From NCBI RefSeq assembly GCF_000699445.3, contig NC_067197.1, positions 22,923,809 through 22,987,808 on the forward strand: a stretch of 64,000 nucleotides of DNA, given 5' to 3'. Source of the DNA: Schistosoma haematobium. Taxonomy: Eukaryota; Platyhelminthes; Trematoda; Strigeidida; Schistosomatidae. Below, one piece after another: positions 37,901 through 49,900 of the stretch. How positions within the stretch are numbered: the first letter of the stretch is position 1; each line of letters begins with the position of its first letter. The position numbers were made by a program, and so were the translations under genes. Below the pieces are notes generated by a model. It did not search any database. It worked only from the letters and a program-made list of their open reading frames with translations, and was not told the origin of the DNA.

Positions 37901-40900
37901 AATTATACGAAATCACTACAAACCATCTTGAGTGATAGACTTTCATTAACAAACAAATCAATGAACTGATTTCCCATCGACCATAAACCTGAATTTAGAA
38001 TTTACCTCAAGCAAATAAATGAGGAAAAAATGTACACATAGTATTAAAATGGAATTATTTATTCGACTAGATTTTTGTACGGCAAATTATGGATGAGTAT
38101 AAATAAGAACTGTGAGTGAACTCAAAATTTTAAATCAAATCACAGGATAAATAAACAGATATAGGTCAACTTTAACAGCAGAATAAAATTAGTACATTGG
38201 ACAAAAAGTTGGAGGCTATATATGTGCCAGAAGTACATGTGTGAAATATTTTAGGCTAATGAAATGAATGAAACTGCAATGATTTTAACCAGAACCAACA
38301 TTTGTAAAAGATGTTAAAATCAATACAGAAACCTGATACGACACAATAAAAATCCTCGAAGAATAACTTCCAGTTTAATACGTACATGCTATAATACCCA
38401 CGATGTTTCGAAATTTATGGTAAGAACGTCAAAAGAAATTACTCAATTTATTTTACTAGCGTGGTAGTAATTCTCCTTCCCCATAGTTCTAATTAATAAG
38501 GGTAATTTTAGAAGTTGATACGTGCAATCCACTCCATTTCGTATTTTGAATTTCCCAATTTTCATTTTTCTTATTTTTGATGTATTGCATTGGTTTTGTA
38601 TATTTCACTTTTATTTGTGTTTCTTTACTGTGCTAGACTGGAAGTAGACTGAGAGATAAAAGCTCTTGTCCTAGGATCTACGTCATTAATCTATAGCTAA
38701 ACATGCTACGTTTAAGATACTTCTCGAAAAAATAATTATTAAAATTTCAGCCTGCAGTGAGTTGATGGTTGTAAATGTTTCAGTGGATTAAGCGGCTCCT
38801 ATAACAAAATATATATTTGTTTTATGATAGAAAACCATTAAAATTTAGTACAAGAGAAGCTAAACATAAATATTGAAGGGTTTAAAAGTATTAAATCTTC
38901 ATGTAACATATTTACAAAAGCAGATTTCTGTAACCAGTTTAAAGGTGGATTTTATTGCAAACCTTATTATATTATTCAACTACTCATATCAAAATAGATT
39001 AACAATTATGAGAAATTGCGACGTGACAGTTGAAGTTGAAAGATTTAATTCAACTATCAAAACTTTTATTATTAACGGGCTGATAATACTAACGAAACAG
39101 ATACAGCCAATTTTTATGAAGCTTCCTTCTCTAGGTTGGAATTTTCGATTGTGAGGCTCCCACTGTTCTTCTGAACAACACAATTAGTACAAAATTCAAA
39201 CAGAAGTAAGTCATTCGAATTCCTCCATATACAACTAATAGCTTGTCATGTAGATCTCGATCTTGATTGGTTATTGTTGACAAAATGGAAGACAATCAAA
39301 ACAAATATCCAGGCAAGAGAACGGTCGACGGGAAAAACTGTCAGACATATTTGGGAAGACTCCAATAGTTCACCTTCACCTACATTTTGTGCTGATTATG
39401 TTTTCCAAAAGAGCAATGAACGCTTCATGATTAAAACATACAATTCGGAGAACGAAACTCCACCTGTCATTTATTTGAGTAACAAACCTCTACCCTCCCA
39501 AGATACCGCCAAAAACAAAATAATTTGTAAGCGTTATAAAATAATACAAAGAATGTCTGCAGATGATTAGAATAAGATATTGAAACCGTACAAAACAATT
39601 GTCTCAAGAGAAAAATAGTAGTCCTTTGTTGCAATCTTAGTGTAAGATATTTGCTACTTCTGTATGTATTATTTGAATAAACTTACTCTGAAATGGTATA
39701 ACATGAAACTAAGTGTAAAAAATCAATAATTTACAGTGATAACTGTTTTGAATAAGATTTTTCCGCCAGAATCTTGTGATGGGGTAGTTTAATTTAGACA
39801 AATGAAATTGAAGACCAGTGACAACTTTTCAGAAGAAAATAAAACAGATTAGAAAATAACCCGACTTCATAAAGCATGTGTATATGAAATAACATACATA
39901 AACCATTTAATCGTATATTTAAAGTGCAGTTAAACTAACATATTGAAACTCATCAGTTAACATTTTATCGGCAGGGTACATTGCGAACCATTTCGATAAA
40001 ACAATTACGCCAAAATATCCCAATACCAAGCGATTCAATGTCCGATGGAACCTGTTACACATAAGGAGTATAATTAAGTAACACGTATCATAACAAAATC
40101 AAACTGACTAAAAAAGTTGTGATTTAAGGATTGTTCATCAGTCAATCAATCTTATGCAACGTAGAACCTGGCTCGCATGTACATAGGTTCGAGTTGTCAT
40201 ACTCCATTAACATTGTCAGATGAAATTATCAGGACCAATTCCAGAATAGTAGAGGTAATAGAGAAGGTTAGGCATGGAAGATAAGATTTGGGAAACATAA
40301 ATTAAAGAGGAAGAATATATTTGTGAAATTCAGCCAATTATTTGAAGTAAACCCAACGTTCCACCTGGCAATCTCAGTCAGTCAGTCAGCAACAACGTAG
40401 AACTTCGTACGTACATACATCAGTTCGAGTTGCCATACCACATTAGGACAGAGATGCAGTTGTCCATTCAAATCCCATAGTGGTAGAGGTAGTAAAAGTA
40501 TAGGCAGTATTCAGACAGATTAGGGTTTGGAGATGTTATTGAAAGAGTGTAATACGGTGAAATAAATTTGGAAAGAGGAAAAAAGGACATAAAAATTAAG
40601 AAGATTAGAATTTGGGAGAACACAAAGAGTGGATGATACACCTGCGCCATTGCAAACGATTTTGAGCCATGTCATTCAGGGTCTCTAACCATCGGTTGCT
40701 ATCGTCTCGCGGATCCCAGTCAGATAGTCTACATCTACCAACATGGTTTAGTCCACTAGTCAATGACTTCATGGATTTGTGCCATGTTTTGGTCTGGCCG
40801 CCCCTAGCTTTCTTCCAACCTACTCCTACACCATAAAATATCGCATGTCGGGGCAGTCGGTGGTTGGGTACACGTAACACATGTTCCAGCCATCTCAACT

Positions 40901-43900
40901 GATTAAGTTTCACTACGTCATCAATTGATTTGCCATCCTTACCTAGTATCCGTATCCTAACAACTGAATTACCAAGTTGGTGGTCCAAGGATACAAGCAA
41001 TGTTTCGAAGACACCTATGATCAAATACTAGTAACCTACGAATACCCCCCACTCTTACCGACGATGTTTCACTGCCATAAAGTAGGACGGAACGAACTGC
41101 TGAGCAGTAAACACGCCCTCCTTTGGTTGATAGATGGATGTCTCGCCCACGTCATAAATGACGCAAGTTGGCAAAAGCTAGCCGAGCCTTCTGCATCTGT
41201 GCTGAGATTTCGTCACACACCAAACCACAAGGGCTGATGAGACTTCCGAAACAGTGAAGCGGTCGACACAATCAACTACTTCACTCCCTATCATTAGTTT
41301 GGGTGTCAATGCAACCCAATCCTGAAGCAACATTTTGCATTTCGAGGGGGAGAATCGCATCCCGAACATGTTTGCATTGTTGCTTAGAGTGGTCAGAAGA
41401 CTCTGCATTTTGTCAGTGTCTTCGCCAAATAGAACTATGTCGTCGGCATATTCTAAGTTAACAATTGAATCTCCCGGTAAAAGTTAAACCCCTGGAAATT
41501 TAGATGAGAAAAGTGCCATCTCTAAAAGCACGTCCACGACAAAGTTAGGCAAGAATGGAGAGAGTGGACAGCCCTGACGAACACCACTTGAGGTAATCAA
41601 TTCTGATGACAGTTCGCCATAAGCTCTCACTCTACCAGTTGTGTTCGAGTAGAGAGCCTGTATAAGGTTAATGTACTCCTTTGGTACTCCTTTCAGTGAC
41701 AAACACTGCCATAGAACCTCACAATCAACAGAGTCGAATGCCACCTTAAGGTCGAGAAATACTACTATTGTGGAACGTCTGAATGTGTCTGTTCTAGAAC
41801 CTGACGTAGTCTGAATATCTGGTCTATACAACCACGTCCAGGTCGACAACTGGCCTGGTTTTCTCTAGTCTGCTCTTGAGGAGCTTTAGTTAGGCGTCGA
41901 AGTATTATTGAAGCTAATATTTTAGACACTATATTAGTCAAACTGAATTCTCTTTGATTGCCATAAGAGAACTTTTGTCCTTCCTTATCGACCAGTCAAA
42001 TGGGATTACCAAATGGCAAAATGGGAATTTTTACTAAATGGGATTACGTCCACTTCCCAGATTCTACCCAAGACCTCAGTCAATCTCACTGCTAATACTG
42101 GATCGCCATCCTTAAAAATTTCAGGGATAAACCTGTCAGGGCCTGCTACTCTCCCTATAACTTTTTCAGGTTCGTAGAGTTGGAGGACTTACATCAACTT
42201 GCCATTTAGGTCGACTGGTGATCGTGGGAAACCGAAGTTTGACTGAAGGCCAGTTGAACTGATCCCTAAAGTGTTCTGCCCATCGATTAAATCTCCTGGA
42301 TTGAGAGTGAATAATATATCCGTCTTTTTGCGAGATAGTTTCGCTAACAGTTAGATTCCTAATAACGGTTCCCTTGACAAGTCTGAAGAGTTGTCTGTTG
42401 TAGCCTATTGCCACTGCCTTTTCCATCTCTTTTGCTTTCGCTAATTACCACTGTTCGCGATCATTGCGTAGGCCTCTTATCAGTTTGCGTTTAAACTGAC
42501 TCCGCTCTTCGTCATGTTTAGAGCCAGGTGGGATGAGTTTTCGAGCATCTATCAGTGTGGTAGATGCTGCTAAGATCCAGTGTTGCTCCCTAACCTTATG
42601 GTTTACCTTACTAGCAGATATCTCTGTTGTTTCCACAGCTTTTCGGATATCACTCAATGCTGCCTCGGGGTGGGCGTCACTTACACGGCTGCCTAACTGT
42701 TTTTCTATTTGTTCCTGACATATATTCTTAGCTTGGCTATCAGTGAGTAGGACCCTAAGAGATTTCCTTGCAGTGTCTTACCTACGTCCAATAAGAAGCA
42801 GACGATTTCGCGCTCGCACTAGAGCATGATCTGAGTCTAAGCATGTGCTCCAGAATGAGCGACAGTCTTCTATCGAGCCACTCCATCGGTGGCTGATAGC
42901 GATGTGATCTATTTGGGTTCAACGTTGGGATGAATTCGGGAGCCGCCATGTCAAAAGATGTTTTCGCTTATGCTTCAAGTTAGTATCTGCAAGAAACAGG
43001 CAGTTATCTGAACATAGCTGCAACAGACGGTCACTATTATCTGTTCGTTGAGCCACGACACTATAAGATCCACCTAGGTGTCTTTCCCTTTCACTTAGTT
43101 TACCTACTTGAGCATTAAAGTCATCAGCCACTATTACTACATCCGAGCGCCTGGCTTTTCGGAGAAGGTTGGAAAGCTTTCTGTAAAGCTCATCTTTTAC
43201 ATCATCTGAGCTGCAGTCAGTGGGAGAATAGGCACACACGACAAAGAGGCAACGACGAGTGTCCCTATCTTTCTGAGTCCTTACTGTTCCGTTTAGTCGG
43301 ACAGCGCACAAACGACTGTCTACTGGTATCTGGTCCAAGATGGCTAGTTCTGCCTTAAGACTCAATGCTATACCTATACCAACGAGGCCACGGGAAGCAG
43401 CATCAGGGCTTTCAGATACACGAAGCGTGAACCGAGATGGTTCTCTATTTTGATATGGTGGGGTCAAATGAATGACGCTCCTTGGGTCCAGTATACACGT
43501 TTCGGAGGTGCAGTATACATCAACAGCGCGAGATTCTGAAGTCCCAGCTGAGGAAACCTGTTGTCCTATTTGGCACAGTGTTCGAACGTTAAAAGCTAGT
43601 ACATGTAGTTTAGAGCGTGGTTTCAGGAGATCGGGAATAACGTTCCGCGTACTCGAATCGTTTGCATTAGTGGCGCGAGGTGATAAAGGAATGTAAGGAG
43701 GGAGAGTTATTAGGAGATGTAGGAAGGATTTGAATGTAACCAACTTGATCTCGTGTGTTGCTACGGGTATGAGGCTGATGTCACTTCCCGGTATGTCTTG
43801 AGGAACCTGAAAAAGAAGTTGGATTAGTGTTGGTCTTAACGACCTGGGAGTGTGACCGCAGAGCCCAAGGGACAACTGCTTGAGGCCAGTCGCGCAAGGT

Positions 43901-46900
43901 CTTTTCGTGGAAGGTTTTTGATGTGTTAGCTCCGTTCTTCAAAGGGCCTTACCGCCGGAGATGGAAATCCGTGAGGTAAGTTGAGGTGTGACATTTTTAG
44001 GGTCAACCTTTTCTAACCCTTTCCTTCCTTGTGAGAAGACAGCAACGCCGCAGATGCTATTTGTCCGAGAGGAACACCTTACTGCTATCACACCCCTCTA
44101 CAGTCAGCAGTACGACTTCGCCCTCAGACCTTGAGTTGCTGCTTTTAGTCTTACCGTTCTCCAATCGACCTGCCTGGCATGGTAGAACCTACAGGAACAT
44201 ATGTTCCGGCCAATATAGCTCGGTTGGGCCATCATGATAGGCAAGTTCGACCACCGCGTCAAGGTAGTAGCTACGGTTGGGACCTGGCAATCTGGTTCAA
44301 GCTTTTTCAAGGAAATATAATCAAACATCAAAATGATCGAATATAAATAGGTACATGGCTCTCCGGTTCACTGTATACTGAATAGGTCATCCAATCAACG
44401 TTAACAATGTTTAAAGTAGGTATTCGTAAAAATTAAAGCATTCACCTACATACGTTGCATTACACTCACTACATTTGATTTCATAAACACAATTTCGTTA
44501 CTCCTCCTTGTGTATTCGATCTTTGATTCTTACTAGTTTTGATCAAAACATCAGAACAACTGGATGTGGGGGTGAAGGAACACAAACTATGTTTAAAAAC
44601 GACATTCGTAAATCCTCAGACGATGTAAGAAAACTAGAGAACAAATCAGCAATAACATTACACTCGATAGAGTCGGGTCATACGATTGATTCCAAAGGCA
44701 CGATAATCCTTCAAAAAGGCGTTAATTCTTACAAAGAAAGACAAAAAGCCGAAGCCCTACATATATGGGCTAATCCAAACAGTATTAATAGGAGAGATGG
44801 AATACAACTAGCTGTCCTATGGCAACTAATAATTAATAAGTAAACCTGAACTCCTTATTCCGTTCTGTCTATCTATTATTAACTAATTAACAGATATTAC
44901 ATTCAACGATTCCAGTCAGTTGTCTTATCTGAATATGTTAAATAATTAACTGGAACATTAAAATAACACAAACATTCGGTTACAAATACATTTTTCCTCT
45001 TTGACTCAAGTAAACAATACCAAGTGAATTTCTTGTTTAGTTATCTTCATTTTATGCATGCTGCGACATTTTCGATTCATATCATTTATAAAAATTATAT
45101 ATTTCCTTAAACTTCACCGACCAGAGACAATATATAGTAAATGAAATTTCTTCTCACTTGCGTATACACACAATCTGTTATATTAACACACTTTTCATTT
45201 CACACATGTCTCTTACACACTAATGTAAATACCTACTTTAAACATTGTTAACGTTGATTGGATGACCTATTCAGTATACAGTGAACCGGAGAACCATGTA
45301 CCTATTTATATTCGATCATTTTGATGTTTGATTATATTTCCTTGAAAAAGCTTGAACCAGATTGCCAGGCGAAATGTTGGATTTACTTCAAATTCATTGC
45401 CTGAATTTTACAAATACGTTCTTTCTCTTTAATGTCTCACATCAACTCGGCGCCCAAATACTATGAAACTATTCTATCAAAATTCATTTGGTATTGTTTG
45501 GCTTGAGGTTTAAGACTGCAAATGATCGAAAGTTCTTATATAGAAAGTATAAATTGGTGGAATAAAAAAATCGTATAGGGTAATTCAGAAGCTTAAGAAC
45601 TAAAAGAAGAGTGAATGCACGTGATACAGTGAGAACGAATTTGAACAATATTAGAACAATCGTTTATTGGTAAAAAAAACATGAGTAATATGAAGGTAAA
45701 TTGTTTTACATTTCACAACACGTAGTTGACCAAAATCATCCAGAAGCTTATTATTCGATATTATTCATAAGAATGAGTCTAACTTACCGAAAGGTGTATG
45801 GGTACATATCTTTTGGAATTTAGAAGTGTTAGTAATAAACAATATAAACCCATATATGTGCGTACAAAAACTAATTTTTACAGTTGTTTTCACTATTTCA
45901 GCTTTAATTATCTTCATACCTTTTTGCATTGTTTCTTTTATATTTATGCATTTGTCTTGAGTCGTCTTTAAATAGTATATAGTTTTACTGTCACCATAAT
46001 CCATCCAAACATTCATAATTTTGAGCAGGTTTAGAAAATTACTTTCTGTTCTACAAGATGTATTTATACGTGGATCGTAAAGGCAAATTATTAATAACCA
46101 ATATAACGTCAATAAACAGTACGAAAATTAGCAGCAAGCTGATTAAAAACAACTAACGACGTTCTAAATTACCCAAGCTACTTTTAATAATTAATTTACA
46201 TTCATTTGGAGAAAATCTATTTACGAAAACTTTTGTTAATGGTCTACGACAAAGTCTAGATTTTTTAAAGATGCAGTGAGAGATTTAGATCGAGTATAGT
46301 ACAAGATATAGTAGTGCACCATCGACTTAACGAGGTAAATATTGAGCACAGCTGAACTTTTGGAACTCTTCTACAAGTTATTATTACCCATACTTTTATT
46401 GTATAATTAATAAATACATGAATTATTGTATCTTGGATTCCTCTAGTTGTAAGTTTTGGTTTGACGCACAAACCGTTGTTGTATGCTTCACATATCGTAA
46501 GTTATTATCAATTAAGTACAGACATATCATATGGTTGTTTTCGACTTGCGGTTTACATACTTACGTCTGTTACTCCTCGTGGAGGAGCTTCTAGATGAAG
46601 AGGAAATTAGGAAAAGAAGTTGGAAGTGGGTAAGACATACATTGCGGAAATCATCGAACTGCATCACGAGGCAAGCGTTATATTGGAATCCTGAGGGGGG
46701 AACGGGGAAGAGGAACACCCAAGAACACACTGCGTCGGGTATCGGAAGCAGACTATAGCAACTATCATACAATCAATATCGATTATGGTTAATTCTGGTT
46801 AAGCCATTTTATTGACTTACTTACAGACAATGTTATTTGAACAGTAATAATTTGCACATTTCATTGTACCGCCATGCTCACTAGATCACATGACAGACTC

Positions 46901-49900
46901 GAGCTAAGGTGTTGATTGCTTAAATATCACTCGATGAATTATCCTTCTCTCCATGTATTATTATTAGCTTTTGCTTTGCCTTGCTGCGCCCTTATGCAAT
47001 TTGACTATGTAACTGCTTGCATATACTTATTCGCCTCTACGCTTGAAATACGCTCAATGTGCTTATAGCTTTGTGATCTGTGCTATCCGCTAATACACTG
47101 TAATTGCCACTTCTCTTTGCCTTCTGATCTTAAACAGTCGAGGCTTATATAATAACGGTTACGAGGGTGATCGATTAACGAAGCAAAGCCACTACAGATG
47201 AACAGCAGCTAGAAAAAACTGGAAAGGATTGCCGAGGACAGAGTTGGATGGAGAATGATGGTGAAAGGTCTATGCTCTTCCACAAGGAGTAACAGACGTA
47301 AGTATGTAAACCGCAAGTCGAAAACAACTATATGATATGTCTGTACTTAATTGATAATAACTTGCGATATGTGAAGCATACAACAACGGTTTGTGCGTCA
47401 AACCAAAACTTACAACTAGAGGAATCCAAGATACAATAATTCAGGTATTTATTAATTATATATGACTTAAAATTTAGTGATACTGACAGATTGTGAATGG
47501 TTTAGACGCATGTACACTTGAAGTTTTAAAACGAATGAGATGTGCATTATGGAATACGTTGTTTAATGATATTAATACACAACAAAGCCTTTGCTACATA
47601 TGTATGATTAAACGTTTAGAGTACATATTCCAGTCATATTTTTCACATTTGCATAGATTGTACCCAAGTTTAATTTATTACTGAGTTGTGATTAGTTATT
47701 AAAATCAATTTACGCAACTCGGTAACTAACAACAGATCTCTTCACTCTATTTTGAACAATACTATATGTGAGGGCTGGTGACACTAAATCTAGTAATGAA
47801 ATCGAGATAGTTAAGGCACAACTTGTAATAAATTTATTCAAACTAAAGGACTTAACGGACAACAAATGCTATGTCGTCAATGACAATGAAAAAAATGTTA
47901 AAATAAAACGAACATAAATACTTACTTGGCATTATAGATGAAACGGTGTTTAAATGTGCTCTTTCTTAAGTGGACTACTGGCCTTAATGATCCATCAATG
48001 AATGCTTGGAAATGTCGCATGGGAAACTTAAAATATAAACAAAAATACCATAATCGCAGGTAGGAAGTATATTTCAATGAGTTATAAAACGCTTTTTTTT
48101 TACCTGTCACTGATGTAGTAGTGTTAAACCAAATGTTTTGTGATGTCAAGTTGGTTCTCATTGGTTAGAAATATTAAATTACCATGTGGATAGATGTAGC
48201 ACATTAAGTGAATATTCCTTGGAACATTAAAAAACTAACCCATTGTAGTTTGTTTTTAAGCCAAGTAAATTAGGGTCATTCGTACAATATATTCGTTAAC
48301 TACTTAATTGGTGAAGTACAATTTATAACCAAGCAACTATATGAAGTTACAATAAGCAAATTGGCATAATAGAGAAGAGGCATTTAGCTGAAAAAACCGT
48401 TAAATAATCCAACCGATTATCTTAATACACCGAGTAACCACTTGCAAAATACTATGAGTATTCTAGAGGGAAGATGGTTACAGCTGAACCGTTTGAGGTT
48501 TAATAAGTACAAGTTAGTAGAATTAGATTTGAGTCACACAATACATAAGGAAACTAGTAACATTAAGCAGCTGGAAAAAAGTCTGAACCTGAAAACTACA
48601 AGAAAGCAATCAGATTGATTCCAAGTATAATGAGCATAACTTCTTAGTCATGATATTAACAAAAAAATAAACAGACTGCTTATATTTTGGGTTAACTAGT
48701 TTGATCGTGCAGCTCAGATTGTCATTCTACATAATAACAATTGGTGCACAGTGTTGCGTAACGAACTAGTGAAAGTTTTAACACAGCTACTAAAAATGCC
48801 TTAATTCAATACAAAAGAATAATTAGCTAGCTTGATACACGTTATTTTAAAAGAAAATGAGTGTTTTCTGTCAATCATATTATATTTATCGACAATACAA
48901 AATCATTTGTACTGTCGAAATGAAACAGTAAAATTTAATTTGAGAATATAAATCTTACGGCATAACGTTCTGGAAAAACTACTACGGAGCCATCAAATAA
49001 TGTTACCCTGATCGCTTCAACATTTATCAATTTTAATGATTATACCTAAAGAATACTCAGTATTTAACAAAGAATCAATTAATGAACAGTAGTCTGAGCA
49101 GTAGGATATAAACATCATTTAACGGATTTACATAAGCGAATCAGATAGGTATTAATAATAATCGGATCGAAATATATTTACTTTAATCGACTGACAGAAA
49201 AAGTTACTCACCTGGGGTCCAGTAAGAAAAGCTGTTGGAGTAAAAGAAAAAGCTAATGTCTCCAATACTCCAGGAAATTTAGATAAAGCTGACTTTCGTT
49301 GAGAAACCGAACGTTGACTCTAGAGAAAATAAGGCAAATTCATATTTAGTTGGAATGGTACTCGCTAACTAGTATTAACTCTGACGTTTCAACAACTTAA
49401 AAATAAAAATCTGTAAAACGTTGCGGCAAAAACGCTGTAGTAAGTAAAAGGATTACCTTACAACTATTTCTGTATGGTATCGCCATTAACTTACAGACAG
49501 ACTACATGAAAACTGTTTTATCAAAATGTTAAAACTCCCATACTCTAATATTCTGGTAGTTTTAGATATGCGAACATATGAACCACTTACAGGTATCCTT
49601 AACTATAATCCCCTTGATTACTCTAACAATATGATGCATCTTTAACGAATCGAATGAATGTTTGGTATTTTACTGAAAACTACTGTTCAACGAATCGACG
49701 AGCCATTTAGTGCCAGAATGGATCAAAACTTACCAAAATCAAAAAAAGAAACATGTGCCATAATATATGTATATAAATGCCCTGGTACAATCGAGAGTGA
49801 GGAGAGTCAGCTCTTCCTCTTCGAATGCTCTCTTATGACTACAAGTATACAGCCACTGTCATGGAATTCATACTCACTACCTTCAAGTGCTGAGGGTGTT

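Noticed and set aside
37617..37961. 114-codon minus-strand frame, considered as an acyltransferase exon or SINE
   Set aside because: No match to the expected membrane segment, no usable splice sites in phase, and only vague similarity to the SINE tail.
37985..38070. Segment ending in GAG|GTAAAT considered as the missing membrane exon
   Set aside because: The open frame is hydrophobic but has the wrong entry phase and no residue-level match to the family.
45765..46112. 115-codon minus-strand frame considered as an acyltransferase exon
   Set aside because: Sequence does not match the family between exons 5 and 6, whose phases already join perfectly without it.
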